DNA of 64,000 nt from the NCBI GenBank assembly GCA_965230275.1, contig CBDDKO010000002.1, positions 3,038,001 through 3,102,000 of the forward strand, written 5' to 3'. This DNA is from JAJRRS01 sp965230275. GTDB taxonomy: Bacteria > Planctomycetota > Phycisphaerae > Phycisphaerales > Phycisphaeraceae. The notes under the pieces were generated by a model, which saw only the letters and a program-made list of their open reading frames with translations, searched no databases and was not told the DNA's origin. Positions 1-9,314 of this stretch are shown one piece after another; the first letter of the stretch is position 1, and each line of letters opens with the position of its first letter. The position numbers and the translations under genes were made by a program.

Positions 1-916
1 GTGTGTTGAGTTCATCTTGCAGGGGGATCAAAGGCTCAACTTCACTCAGCCCCTCGTAGAACAATGGCTGTGATAGGTTCTGTATGTGAACCACCGGCAC
101 ACGACCGAGTCGGTTTACGCTTTCTGTAATCAGTTTCGGCTTCCCACCGAATGCGCCGGGGTTCCCTCGGAAGCATTGATAGCTTTCTGCCGTCCAGACC
201 TGTGTCGTCTCAATAACCGACCGTTGCCTACGCCCCGCTCCACCCAGGACGCGGTTGCGAACCCGTGAGAGGAAGTGGTTTTGTTCGACCTGCGGAATCC
301 GTTGGCGGAAGTGCAGGGCGTAGGCGTCGAGTCGGCGGTAATCCTCAGGGCTTACCAGCGGGATGGCCCGTGGCGCTTCAACCAACTCAAGCTGGAAACG
401 GTCTTCGACATGACGTGCGCCAGCCAGTGGTGACGGACCGGTGTCCCTGACATTGACCAAGACATCCACAAAGCCGTACACCGAGCCGAGTAATGCCATA
501 TCCTGAAAGAAGCGCGCCCCCCCGTTGTGCTTGATCACGCCGCGAAGGAATCTCTGAATCTCTCCGGCTTTTTCGGGACCCTTGGCTGTGCTTTGGATCA
601 CAAACGGCTTGCCGAACATGAAGTTGACAATGGTGTTGATGCGCCAGGCGATATCATTTTCGATCACGACCTCCCGCCGGGCCTGACCCGAGGCTTGTCC
701 GATGCTCTGGTTGGCGTGGGTCAATCGATCCGGCAGGCCCTGCGACTGAGCGAGCCCGCCCTGCCGATCGGCGGATTCGGGACGTGCTGGATTGCGGTAG
801 TAATCCCACAACCGTCGCAGTCTTGGCTCAGCCTGTGCCTGATGTTCCTCGATCAGGACATCCAGCAATGACGGATCCAGGGTCTTAAGAACAGGGGTCT
901 GGTTGGCTTGACTCAT
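1..916 (-). CDS. phage portal protein, 5' part (cut by left edge)
   Basis: Reading leftward from the ATG at 916 gives 305 codons without a stop, running out of the window. The N-terminal part has features of SPP1 gp6-type portals: an early helical part (QAEPRLRRLWDYYRN), a basic stretch, then IENDIAWRINTIVNFMFGKP, the segment that in this family precedes the wing region, and a LGSVYGFVDVLVNV strand. Portals form the dodecameric ring through which a terminase pumps DNA into a phage or gene-transfer-agent head. Nothing else phage-like is adjacent inside the window; its next neighbour is a divergent sigma-54 activator, so the portal has its own promoter somewhere in 917-1176. Capsid genes, if any, would lie further left. 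The identification comes from sequence memory, not a search, and the C-terminal half is unseen. Confidence 0.82.
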   Translation of the reverse strand, partial: MSQANQTPVLKTLDPSLLDVLIEEHQAQAEPRLRRLWDYYRNPARPESADRQGGLAQSQGLPDRLTHANQSIGQASGQARREVVIENDIAWRINTIVNFMFGKPFVIQSTAKGPEKAGEIQRFLRGVIKHNGGARFFQDMALLGSVYGFVDVLVNVRDTGPSPLAGARHVEDRFQLELVEAPRAIPLVSPEDYRRLDAYALHFRQRIPQVEQNHFLSRVRNRVLGGAGRRQRSVIETTQVWTAESYQCFRGNPGAFGGKPKLITESVNRLGRVPVVHIQNLSQPLFYEGLSEVEPLIPLQDELNT

Positions 917-1176
917 CTGGTGATCACTCGCCTTGGTAAGGTCACATTCATGTGGGTTGCCACTTCGCGTGGCCTACACCTATGGTGAATTGACCGCTTT
1001 CGCGCGCACCAATCCCGTCCCAATGAGCACCGTTCACTCATAAGTCTTTAAATGGCAACACCCGAAGATTTGCCGCATTTTCAAAGTGCCATGTCAAGAG
1101 CTGGCCTTATTCGTGCGCACCAAAACGGCATCTTTGGGTTGCATCAGAGCCAAACTGATGATTTAATGTGCGTAGT

Positions 1177-2784
1177 ATGGATAGAGCTGAACAAGAATTA
1201 GTCATCCTGGAGCAGATCAGCCAAATCCTTGGCGATGGCCTCGAGTTGAGCCAAGTCTTTCAACGCGCCATGGCGCTGCTTAGCGAAAGGCTTCATATCC
1301 AACGGGCCTCATTGGTTTTATGGGATCAGGCGTCTGACCAGCTGAAGACCGTCGCCAGTATTGGATTGAGCCCGGACGAGCAGAAGCGCGGTCGATACGC
1401 CCTCGGAGAAGGCGTGACGGGCCAGGTCCTGGCGACAGGTGAGCCGGCGATTGTCCGGGATATCGCCAGCGACCCAGCCTTTCTCAACCGCACGGGCAGC
1501 CGGGACCTCCAGGCCCAGGAAGCCCCGAATAAGGCCATCAGCTTCATCTGTGTGCCGGTCCGGGATGGCGGACGGACCGTCGGGACCATCAGCATCGACA
1601 AGCCATTCCTGGACGATGTGCAGCTTCAATCAGACGCCCGATTGCTCACCATCATCGCCGGCTCAATCGCACAGACGATCCGTATCCATGATCTGATTCA
1701 GGTCGAGAAGGATCAATGGCTCGAAGAGACTCAGCAACTGCGCGACAACCTCCGCGGCAAGTATAAGTTCGACAACATCATCGGCTCGAGCCCGGCGATG
1801 CTGGATGTGCTCGCCACCATCGGCCAGGTCGCCAGCAGCCGTGCCACCGTTCTCTTGCTCGGTGAAACCGGTTGCGGCAAGGAACTGATTGCTAAAGCCA
1901 TCCATTACAACTCACCTAGGGCCGACCAACCCCTGATCCGGATCAATTGCGGCGCGCTCTCGCCTCAGTTGCTCGAGTCCGAGTTGTTCGGTCATATCAA
2001 AGGCGCCTTCACGGGTGCGGTGAAAGACAAGATCGGCCGGTTCGAAGCCGCGGAGGGAGGTACCATCTTTCTTGACGAGGTCGGTACACTCGATCCCCAG
2101 CTTCAAGTCAAGCTGCTGCGCGTTCTGCAGGAGCGTGAATTTGAACGGGTGGGCGATCACCGAACCATACAGGTCGATGCGCGTGTCATTGCCGCGACCA
2201 ACCTTGATCTTGAAGAAGAGGTCCGTAAAGGCAGCTTCCGAGAAGACCTGTACTACCGCTTGAACGTCGTGCAGATCAACCTCCCCCCACTCCGTAAACG
2301 GCGCGAAGACATCCCACGGCTGATCGACTTCTTTCTGGACAAGTACAACAAAGAAAACAACCGCGGCCTCCGCAAGATCAACCGCGAGACACTCAACACA
2401 CTTTTACGATACCCCTGGCCGGGCAATGTACGTGAACTGGAAAACGCAATGGAACGGGCAGTGGTCCTCTCGACAGGCGAGGAGTTCACAGACGACTTGT
2501 TGCCCCTGCAAATCAGGCTGTTTTCCAAGCAGACACGCGGTGAGACCACCGACGCCTCGATCGAGTCACTCGCCACCCGATTGGCTGAGCACGCCGTCAA
2601 TGAGTACCAGACTTACGAGGGCGAGGTGTATGATCTCGTAATCGGTGAAATCGAAAAGCAGTTGATCCGTGAAGCGCTGGACTACAACAACGGCGTTAAA
2701 GTGCGCACGGCTGACTTCCTCGGGATCAACCGCAACACGCTTAACAAAAAAGTAAAAGAGCTAGGGATCGATCCTGAGATCTGA
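1177..2784 (+). CDS. sigma-54-dependent transcriptional activator, GAF-AAA+-Fis (NifA-like)
   Basis: This is an enhancer-binding protein that remodels the RNA polymerase-sigma-54 complex by ATP hydrolysis. An N-terminal GAF sensor (about residues 20-165) is followed by the AAA+ domain with Walker A GETGCGKE near 228, the sigma-54 contact loop GAFTGA near 276 and Walker B IFLDEVG near 296. A Fis-type helix-turn-helix ends the protein (RTADFLGINRNTLNKKVKEL). The order matches NifA and FhlA relatives, but no metal-binding cysteine linker typical of oxygen-sensitive NifA is visible, so nitrogen-fixation control should not be assumed. The start is uncertain: GTG at 1168 is also in frame and neither has a clear ribosome site. 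It is divergent from the portal gene, so the shared 260-bp gap may be a control region for both. Confidence 0.9.
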   Translation: MDRAEQELVILEQISQILGDGLELSQVFQRAMALLSERLHIQRASLVLWDQASDQLKTVASIGLSPDEQKRGRYALGEGVTGQVLATGEPAIVRDIASDPAFLNRTGSRDLQAQEAPNKAISFICVPVRDGGRTVGTISIDKPFLDDVQLQSDARLLTIIAGSIAQTIRIHDLIQVEKDQWLEETQQLRDNLRGKYKFDNIIGSSPAMLDVLATIGQVASSRATVLLLGETGCGKELIAKAIHYNSPRADQPLIRINCGALSPQLLESELFGHIKGAFTGAVKDKIGRFEAAEGGTIFLDEVGTLDPQLQVKLLRVLQEREFERVGDHRTIQVDARVIAATNLDLEEEVRKGSFREDLYYRLNVVQINLPPLRKRREDIPRLIDFFLDKYNKENNRGLRKINRETLNTLLRYPWPGNVRELENAMERAVVLSTGEEFTDDLLPLQIRLFSKQTRGETTDASIESLATRLAEHAVNEYQTYEGEVYDLVIGEIEKQLIREALDYNNGVKVRTADFLGINRNTLNKKVKELGIDPEI

Positions 2785-2785
2785 C

Positions 2786-3445
2786 TTAAGCGGCCTTGCG
2801 CCGTGATGCCCCATGGCTCAAGCGGAAGGTCTCGGGCCGGTTCGCTGTTTTCACGTCACAGGGTGTAGATTGGGTAATGCTCGCGCGCCTTCGGGGCTTA
2901 CGGCGACGGTTTCGCTGGTAGTACGTCACGATCGCTTTGGCTGGGTAATACACCAGCAGCCCACCGACCAATCCCACCGCCGTGCCCCCGACAAGCATCG
3001 GCACGTATAAACCCGAACCCAGGCTGAACATGTTCTGGAACGCGGTGAAAACCGCGGTAGCGTCCCACCCGTGATGGCTGCCTTGTATGGTCTGGCATAA
3101 TTCGGCGTAACTCACTTCAGGATGAGCAAACCAGAACGGCCGCCCGACCATATAGGTGAACGCATACACCGGCCCCATCGTCAGGGGATTGGTCAGCCAG
3201 ACACTGAGTATCGCCGCCGGCCTGGAAGCCCGCAGCACCCAGGCGATCACCAACGCCAGCCCCATCTGGAACCCGATCGTCGGCAGCATCGCAACGCACA
3301 CGCCGATCGAGACACCCAACGCAATCCGCCTCGGGCTGCTATGGAATGGAAACGCCAGACGCAGCCGCTGTATACACGCACCAGCGCCACCCTCGACCAG
3401 CAGGGTATCGACCCGGTCCGTTATGCGGTGTGACTTCCCACTCAT
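2786..3445 (-). CDS. DUF2062 family membrane protein
   Basis: The N-terminal SPRRIALGVSIGVCVAMLP and the following LTNPLTMGPVYAFTY segment are the hallmarks of DUF2062, a family of small integral membrane proteins of unknown biochemical role, often found near lipid or glycan enzymes. About three hydrophobic segments are visible (roughly residues 40-80, 85-115 and 150-175), followed by a very basic cytoplasmic tail (RNRRRKPRRR). It converges on the sigma-54 activator with a one-base gap, so both messages end in each other's coding region. No function can be assigned beyond the family name. Confidence 0.75.
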   Translation of the reverse strand: MSGKSHRITDRVDTLLVEGGAGACIQRLRLAFPFHSSPRRIALGVSIGVCVAMLPTIGFQMGLALVIAWVLRASRPAAILSVWLTNPLTMGPVYAFTYMVGRPFWFAHPEVSYAELCQTIQGSHHGWDATAVFTAFQNMFSLGSGLYVPMLVGGTAVGLVGGLLVYYPAKAIVTYYQRNRRRKPRRRASITQSTPCDVKTANRPETFRLSHGASRRKAA

Positions 3446-3580
3446 ATCTCCGATATCGGCAGCTTAACCATGGATCTTCTGGTTACACCGTTTATGCGCG
3501 ATATAACGACAGGGTTTAACACAATGACAATCAGTTATCCGGACCCGGAGCTGATGATTCTCGGATGGTATCATGATGGC

Positions 3581-4054
3581 ATGTCTAAGCTGACACGACA
3601 GAAAGAAGCCGATCACCTCATCCGCCTCTTTGGCGAAGACAATCATCGCTCGATCATGGAGGTGATTGAACGGCAATACATGGTGTTGCATCACCGCTCC
3701 CAGGTCCTGCTGGGGCTCTCAGGCATCGTCATCACAACGACCGGATTCTCCGGCCGACTGATCGCCGGGACCAATGACCTGGCGAAGTGGCTGATCATCA
3801 GCGGTGTGGTGCTGGTCATGCTGGCGGCCGCCACGGTGTGCTTTGGCGTCTTGCACCTGCGTTGGCTGACCCAGCAGCCCGGGGTCGACGCCCTTCACTG
3901 GCTGGAAAAGGCGCTGGCATACCGGGATCGTAAGACACGCTTCTACCGGGTCGGGATCATCATCACAATGATTGGCTTGGCGCTGTATGTGGGATCGATC
4001 TTCGTGATGCTTTTGTATCCCGAAGACTCCCCCAGCATCCTCTCGGTTCGGTGA
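3581..4054 (+). CDS. small membrane protein, function unknown
   Basis: The 157-residue product has a soluble N-terminal helix (about 1-35), a pair of hydrophobic segments near 45-60 and 65-90, a linker with LHWLEKALAYRDRKTRFYR, and a third hydrophobic segment near 125-150. The frame is open back to 3470, but the upstream residues look random and the ATG at 3581 begins the regular part, so this start is preferred. No ribosome site is evident at either start. The layout recalls small TM proteins that act as sensors or effectors, but no family motif is recognised. It stands alone between convergent and co-directional genes. Confidence 0.6.
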   Translation: MSKLTRQKEADHLIRLFGEDNHRSIMEVIERQYMVLHHRSQVLLGLSGIVITTTGFSGRLIAGTNDLAKWLIISGVVLVMLAAATVCFGVLHLRWLTQQPGVDALHWLEKALAYRDRKTRFYRVGIIITMIGLALYVGSIFVMLLYPEDSPSILSVR

Positions 4055-4227
4055 TCCTTGCCTCTCCGCTGGTCCGATACAATGCCTTGTCGTCGCAGTA
4101 TTTGGACGTCGTCGGCGGGGCCCAATTGTTTGACAGCCACCGGGGCCGATGCTAGCTTAATCCAAGATGCCGTCACGCCCCCGTGCACGGTCCAACCCCG
4201 AATCCCTGCCCGCCCGAGAGGACCCCG

Positions 4228-5280
4228 ATGAACATCCGACGATGCCCGTATTGGCTACTGGCGGCGCTATGGGTCGCCGTGCTCGGGTACGCCAGCCAGT
4301 CGCTCCATGCACAGTCCAGCTTGCCTCAAGACATCATCCAGGCAAAGGCCCAGCTTACTATCCAAGAGCAGGCCACCGTCAGTCAATACCTCGATACCTA
4401 TGTCGAGCAGCTGCAAAGTGAGCAACCCTCAGAGGTTGCCCAAGCACGTTCCCGGCTCACCGACCCGATCGGCCTGAGTAACTCAGACTTCTTCAAAGAC
4501 TTCTACCTCGCAGGCCTGGCTCAGCGTATCACACCGCTGATCGATCCCAACGAACCTCTGATGACCCGTCTGAACGTTGCGATTATCAGTGCCAAACTCA
4601 CGGGCCAGGAACTTGTCGCGATCCTGCAAGCCAGCGCCAACGATCCCAGCCCCGCGGTCCGTTACTGGATATGCAAGTCCGTTGGCAAGGCCGCAAAAGC
4701 CGGAGCCTTCGATGCGGCACAGCAGAAGGACGTGCTTACCGTACTCGCCGATCGTCTCAAAGCCGAAGACGCATCGCTCGTACTGGAGCAGGTCTTGATC
4801 GCTCTAGCGGAGATCAATCTGTCTGATGCCAGCAAGACCGTCCTTGAGGGGCTGCACAGCCGGGTCAGCTTCCACAAGCAAAATCCCGACGCGCGTTTCA
4901 AGCCCGTTCAGAACGGCATGCAGCAGCTCTGGAGCAAGCTGATCGCCGAGCGTACGGACGGTCAGAACGTGACCAAAGAACTATACGATCTCGGCCGTAG
5001 CGCATACCGTTACTACGCGTTGATCGCTGAGCAGATGCCGGAATACGAGCTCGCGACGGACGAGGCAGACATAGCCGTCAAGAGCGATAAAGCCCAGATG
5101 GCGAGCCGATGCGTCCAAGTCATGACTTACGTTGTACAGGATGTCGCCAATCAGAACGCCCCGCTACCGGTCAACACCAATATTGCCGCAGAACTGGCGG
5201 CTTCGCGCGAGCTGTGGCGTGAAATCTTCAAGGGGCCGCCGTTTAACTTCTCCGATGAGGAACTCTCAACGGAAGAGTAA
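4228..5280 (+). CDS. exported helical-repeat protein (HEAT-like), function unknown
   Basis: The ATG at 4228 gives a good signal peptide: basic MNIRR, a hydrophobic stretch LLAALWVAVLGYA, then a likely cleavage after LHA. The mature part is almost wholly helical. Segments such as LVAILQASANDPSPAVRYWI and LADRLKAEDASLVLEQVLIALAEI read like HEAT or armadillo repeats, which usually hold partner proteins. An earlier in-frame ATG at 4183 would put 15 proline-rich residues ahead of the signal peptide and is not favoured. A periplasmic scaffold role is inference. There is no operon partner: the next gene is on the other strand. Confidence 0.6.
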   Translation: MNIRRCPYWLLAALWVAVLGYASQSLHAQSSLPQDIIQAKAQLTIQEQATVSQYLDTYVEQLQSEQPSEVAQARSRLTDPIGLSNSDFFKDFYLAGLAQRITPLIDPNEPLMTRLNVAIISAKLTGQELVAILQASANDPSPAVRYWICKSVGKAAKAGAFDAAQQKDVLTVLADRLKAEDASLVLEQVLIALAEINLSDASKTVLEGLHSRVSFHKQNPDARFKPVQNGMQQLWSKLIAERTDGQNVTKELYDLGRSAYRYYALIAEQMPEYELATDEADIAVKSDKAQMASRCVQVMTYVVQDVANQNAPLPVNTNIAAELAASRELWREIFKGPPFNFSDEELSTEE

Positions 5281-5319
5281 GGGCTGATTTACCACTCCCG
5301 GGGGCCTTCGACTCGACGT

Positions 5320-5709
5320 CTACATCCCCGCCGGCGCCCCCCCGCCATGCCCGGTTACGCCCACAGCCTGGGCCGCCGCGCTCTTGCCATACATCGCATC
5401 ATCCAGCTTACGCACCAGGTCAACATAATCCATCTGTGCCAACTGAAACTCCTGCAGCACCAGGTTATGGACCACCGCTGTCTGAAGCTCCTGCATCTTG
5501 CGCTTGTCCTCTACCTCGATCGGCTGGCCCGACATCTCTTTTTCTGCCACGGCCTGCAGTTGCCGGTTCAGATCATTCAGCGCCCGCTGGGCCTCCGTAT
5601 CCTCACGCAGCTTCTTAATCGCGCTTTCCAGCCGGGCGGCCTTAGGATTCTCGCCCAGTTGCCTGCCCAGCGATTCGGCCTCTTTGATCAATGCTTCGTC
5701 CGTTGCCAT
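5320..5709 (-). CDS. YlbF/YmcA-like (Com_YlbF) family protein
   Basis: This is a short all-helical protein with the YlbF-type pattern: an opening helix LIKEAESLGRQLGENP, then LNRQLQAVAEKEMSGQPIEVEDKRKMQELQ and a final helix VLQEFQLAQMDYVDLVRKL. In Bacillus, YlbF and YmcA form a complex that affects RNase Y and competence. The planctomycete homologues are uncharacterised. The C-terminus is glycine- and alanine-rich. The start at 5709 (MATDEAL) is preferred to an in-frame ATG four codons upstream. It sits divergently next to the RNase R gene, which may be a meaningful RNA-decay neighbourhood, though that is speculative. Confidence 0.65.
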   Translation of the reverse strand: MATDEALIKEAESLGRQLGENPKAARLESAIKKLREDTEAQRALNDLNRQLQAVAEKEMSGQPIEVEDKRKMQELQTAVVHNLVLQEFQLAQMDYVDLVRKLDDAMYGKSAAAQAVGVTGHGGGAPAGM

Positions 5710-5851
5710 GTGGTACCTCATTACGATCGGGTTCTGTCATATCAGGGTGATCTGCGTTAGCATAGCCTAGCCGGGCTGTCGACGCCCGGCCGACTCCGAC
5801 CAACCATCCCGCCGGCCCACGTTCGGCCGGCGACCTCAAGATACACCGCTC

Positions 5852-8221
5852 ATGTCCGATCGTTATACCAGCACAATACTCCGACACATCGCCGACTCCC
5901 GATACGAGCCCCGCACGCTACGCCAGCTCGCCCAGGACCTGGGGGTCGATGATGCCGAGTTCGACCAGTTCAAGTCCGCCGCCCAGGCCCTGCTCGATGA
6001 CGGCTGCGTGATCTTCGGCTCCTCCGATACCATCGCCCTGCCGCCGCCAGGCAAGGAAATGGTCGGCGTCTACCGCGCACACGAAAAGGGCTTCGGCTTC
6101 CTACAACCCGACGAGCTGACTCAGCACGGCGACCTGTTTATCCCGCCCGGCGCTAACGGGGAAGCGATGAACGGCGACCGCGTCCGCGCAAAAGTTATCC
6201 ACGAAGGACGACGTGCCTCTTCGGGCAAGTCGCCATTCGTCGGCCGCATCCTTGAGGTTCTGCAGCGTGCCGACAGGCAATACGTCGGCACGCTGCTCAA
6301 GCGCGGCAAGCTGCATGTCGTTCAGGTAGACGGCCGACTGATGCGCGACCCCGTCGTCATCCGTGACCCCAGCGTCAAGAACGCCCGGGTCGGCGACAAG
6401 GTTGTCATCGAGATCGTTGAATACCCCAAGGACCCGAACGATGTCGCCGAGGGTGTCATTACCGACCTGCTCGGGCCGGGCGGAGAACCCGAAGTCGAGA
6501 CGCGCTCGGTGATGCGTGCCTTCGGCCTGGCGGAAAAGTTCCCCGCCGAGGTCCTCAGCGAAGCCAGGCAAGTCTCCCAAGCCTTCGATCCCGACACGAT
6601 CCCCGACGATCGCGAGGACCTCACCGCCACCCTTACACTGACCATCGACCCCCCCACAGCCAAGGACTACGACGACGCGATCTCCATCCGCGCATGTAAA
6701 CACGGCAAGCAGGACGCGGTCGAGCTGGGCGTGCATATCGCCGATGTCGCACACTTCGTCACACCTGGCTCCGCGCTCGACACAGAAGCCTACGAGCGTG
6801 GCAACAGCACCTACCTGCCACGGGTCGTCGTCCCGATGCTGCCGGAGGTCTTGAGTAACGGCGTCTGCTCGCTTCAGGAAGGCGTCAACCGATTCGCCAA
6901 GAGCTGCTTCATCACCTACGACGCCGAAGGCAACGTCCTGAAGGAGCGTTTCGCCCGCACCGTGATCTGCTCGGACAAACGGCTGACTTACCTTGAAGCC
7001 CAGGCACTGATCGGTGGCGACCTCCGAGAAGCCAAGAAGCACGCCAAGACGGAGCCGAAGTACCCCAAGCCAATCGTCGCGGCGCTGTTGCAGATGAACG
7101 ACCTGGCTCTCCGCATCCGCGAACGTCGGCTCGAGCAGGGGATGATTGTCTTAGGCTTGCCGGAGGTCGAACTCGTCTTCGACGACTCAGGCCGTGTGAT
7201 CGACGCCGAGCCCGAAGATGATGCCTTCACGCACACGCTGATCGAGATGTTCATGGTCGAAGCGAACGAGGCCGCCGCCAGATTGTTCGACCGCGCCAAC
7301 GTCCCGATGATCCGCCGGATCCACCCAGACCCCGATGCGCACGGGATCGACGACCTGCGCATGTTCGCGCGTGTCGCGGGCTACAACATCCCCGCAAGAC
7401 CAAGCCGAAAGCAACTGCAGACGCTGCTCGAAGCCGTACGAGGCAAGCCCGCACAACGATCGGTGAATATGGCCGTGTTGCGGACCCTCAGCAAGGCCGA
7501 GTACGCCCCGATGCTCATCGGCCACTTCGCGCTTGCCAGCGAACACTACACCCACTTCACCAGCCCGATCCGGCGGTACCCCGACCTGGTGGTCCACCGC
7601 GGCATCGACGAATACATCCTCGCGGCTGGCAAGAGCGGTGGTAAACGCCCAAGCGCCAAGAAGATCGGCAGCGCTCTAACCTCTGACAACCTCATCCCCG
7701 ACGAGATGCAGCTACGCGAGCTCGGCCGACACTGCTCCGCGACCGAACGCAACTCCGAAAGTGCCGAGCGCGAACTGCGTAACTATCTGGTGCTCGAGCT
7801 CTTATCCGAACATATCGGCGAAGACTTCGAGGGCACAGTCACCGGTGTCACAGGCAACGGTGTCTATATCCAGATCGACAAGTATCTGGTCGACGGCTTC
7901 GTCCGCAGCAACGACCTGCCGGGCGGGGCGAGCGATCGCTGGAAGCTCAACTCCAAGACCGGCGCTCTGGTGGCACAGCGCTCCGGCGCTACCGTATCGA
8001 TAGGCAACACCTTCACGGTGCGCGTCGCGGCTGTCGACCTGAACCGGCGCGTCATGGAATTGGCGGTCATCGCCGATCGGCCGATCGGGAAGGGCAAGCA
8101 CCGAAAGCTCCCGCCCGGCAAGGCGCGTGCAGCGACCCGGTCGTCCAAGCTGAAACACAAGAAGAATCAATCAAAGAGCAAAGCGAAAAGCAACGGCCGA
8201 AAAAAAGGCCGACGACGCTGA
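5852..8221 (+). CDS. rnr: ribonuclease R (RNB-family 3'-5' exoribonuclease)
   Basis: RNase R is a processive, helicase-capable exonuclease that degrades structured RNA. The 789-residue product has the expected order: a winged-helix start (about 1-60), a cold-shock-like OB domain (from EMVGVYRAHEKGFGFLQPDE), the RNB catalytic core (about 245-590) with the magnesium-binding aspartates in DPPTAKDYDDAI near 265-275, the TSPIRRYPDLVVHR signature, and an S1 domain near 645-730 (FEGTVTGVTGNGVYIQID). It ends in a very basic lysine/arginine tail of about 50 residues typical of RNase R. The length is normal for the family. The lgt gene follows after 17 bp and is probably co-transcribed. Confidence 0.95.
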   Translation: MSDRYTSTILRHIADSRYEPRTLRQLAQDLGVDDAEFDQFKSAAQALLDDGCVIFGSSDTIALPPPGKEMVGVYRAHEKGFGFLQPDELTQHGDLFIPPGANGEAMNGDRVRAKVIHEGRRASSGKSPFVGRILEVLQRADRQYVGTLLKRGKLHVVQVDGRLMRDPVVIRDPSVKNARVGDKVVIEIVEYPKDPNDVAEGVITDLLGPGGEPEVETRSVMRAFGLAEKFPAEVLSEARQVSQAFDPDTIPDDREDLTATLTLTIDPPTAKDYDDAISIRACKHGKQDAVELGVHIADVAHFVTPGSALDTEAYERGNSTYLPRVVVPMLPEVLSNGVCSLQEGVNRFAKSCFITYDAEGNVLKERFARTVICSDKRLTYLEAQALIGGDLREAKKHAKTEPKYPKPIVAALLQMNDLALRIRERRLEQGMIVLGLPEVELVFDDSGRVIDAEPEDDAFTHTLIEMFMVEANEAAARLFDRANVPMIRRIHPDPDAHGIDDLRMFARVAGYNIPARPSRKQLQTLLEAVRGKPAQRSVNMAVLRTLSKAEYAPMLIGHFALASEHYTHFTSPIRRYPDLVVHRGIDEYILAAGKSGGKRPSAKKIGSALTSDNLIPDEMQLRELGRHCSATERNSESAERELRNYLVLELLSEHIGEDFEGTVTGVTGNGVYIQIDKYLVDGFVRSNDLPGGASDRWKLNSKTGALVAQRSGATVSIGNTFTVRVAAVDLNRRVMELAVIADRPIGKGKHRKLPPGKARAATRSSKLKHKKNQSKSKAKSNGRKKGRRR

Positions 8222-8238
8222 TGCGTTAACCTTTAGAC

Positions 8239-9255
8239 ATGACACTCGCCGCGTGGTTGCACAACCTGGACCCCATCATCTTCCAGTTGGGCCCCCTGCC
8301 CATCCGGTGGTACGGCCTGTCCTATCTTGCTGGCTTCTTTGTCGCCTTCCTGTTGGTCAAGCGCATCTGCCGAGTCGGCGTATCCACACTCAAGCCCGAA
8401 CAGGCCGCCGACCTGGTCGTCGCCGTTGCCGTAGGTATCTTCGTGGGGGGGCGTTTGGGGTATGTGCTTTTTTATCAGCCCGCACTGTTGTGGGAGTTCA
8501 CACAAGACCTCCCCTTCTGGGGCGTGCTCGCCATCAACAAAGGCGGTATGGCCAGCCACGGTGGGATGATCGGCGGGATCCTCGGCTGCTTCTACTACGC
8601 ACGTCGTCACAAGCACGAGACTCTGTACCTCATGGACCTGTTCGCCTTCGGCGCGCCGCTAGGCATCTTCTTCGGCCGCATCGCCAACTTTATTAATGGC
8701 GAACTACTCGGCCGACCTTGCGATCCCGGTTTCCCACTGGCGGTAAAGTTCCCACACGAACTTTACGACATGTCACCGGATCAGCAATACGAAGTCTATG
8801 CCGCGTTGCCGCCGCCAGACGCCGTTGTGCCCGGATTGATGATGTGGACCGAAACGGTCATCGTTGACCTGATCCAGCAAGGCAACCGCGTCGTAGCCGT
8901 AGCCGTCGAACCGCTACTCACACCCCGGCATCCGTCGCAGCTTTATGCCGGCGTGATGGAGGGGCTCGTGGTGCTGGCTGTCCTGGCCGTGATCTGGATG
9001 AAGCCCAGGAAGCCGGGATTGATTGCGGGGTTGTTCTGTCTGACTTACGCCGTGATGCGGATCGCCAACGAGTTCTTCCGCATGCCCGACGCTCACTTGA
9101 TCGACCGCGAGTTTGCCGCCCTGAATATCACCCGCGGGCAGTGGCTCAGTGCGCTGCTATTTGTCGGCGGTTTGGTGCTGGTCGTGATAGCCCTAAAACG
9201 AGACGCTGAGCCTATGGGTGGGTGGAAGAAGCAGAGTGAGAAGGCGGGCGAATAG
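8239..9255 (+). CDS. lgt: prolipoprotein diacylglyceryl transferase
   Basis: Lgt moves diacylglycerol from phosphatidylglycerol to the lipobox cysteine of prolipoproteins in the inner membrane. The diagnostic motif GRIANFINGELLGRP lies near residues 145-160, and the essential HGGMIGG loop is just before it. About seven membrane segments are visible. At 338 residues it is longer than the usual 260-290. The extra length is an insertion after the signature loop (about residues 165-225) rich in charged and proline residues, probably periplasmic. It is co-directional with rnr at 17 bp. Lipoproteins with plausible lipoboxes are encoded elsewhere in the window (29339-29995 and 41789-42586). Confidence 0.93.
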   Translation: MTLAAWLHNLDPIIFQLGPLPIRWYGLSYLAGFFVAFLLVKRICRVGVSTLKPEQAADLVVAVAVGIFVGGRLGYVLFYQPALLWEFTQDLPFWGVLAINKGGMASHGGMIGGILGCFYYARRHKHETLYLMDLFAFGAPLGIFFGRIANFINGELLGRPCDPGFPLAVKFPHELYDMSPDQQYEVYAALPPPDAVVPGLMMWTETVIVDLIQQGNRVVAVAVEPLLTPRHPSQLYAGVMEGLVVLAVLAVIWMKPRKPGLIAGLFCLTYAVMRIANEFFRMPDAHLIDREFAALNITRGQWLSALLFVGGLVLVVIALKRDAEPMGGWKKQSEKAGE

Positions 9256-9314
9256 CTCGGGTCTAAATCTTGCACTTCCATTCACATGAGCGCTCATTGC
9301 TCTCGGCTATCTAC

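Noticed and set aside
3581..4054. Pycsar or SLATT-type defence effector
   Set aside because: Only the number of membrane segments is similar; no cyclase or nucleotide-sensing gene is adjacent.
6101..7042. Minus-strand open frame of 313 codons
   Set aside because: Antisense to RNase R; high G+C leaves long chance frames.
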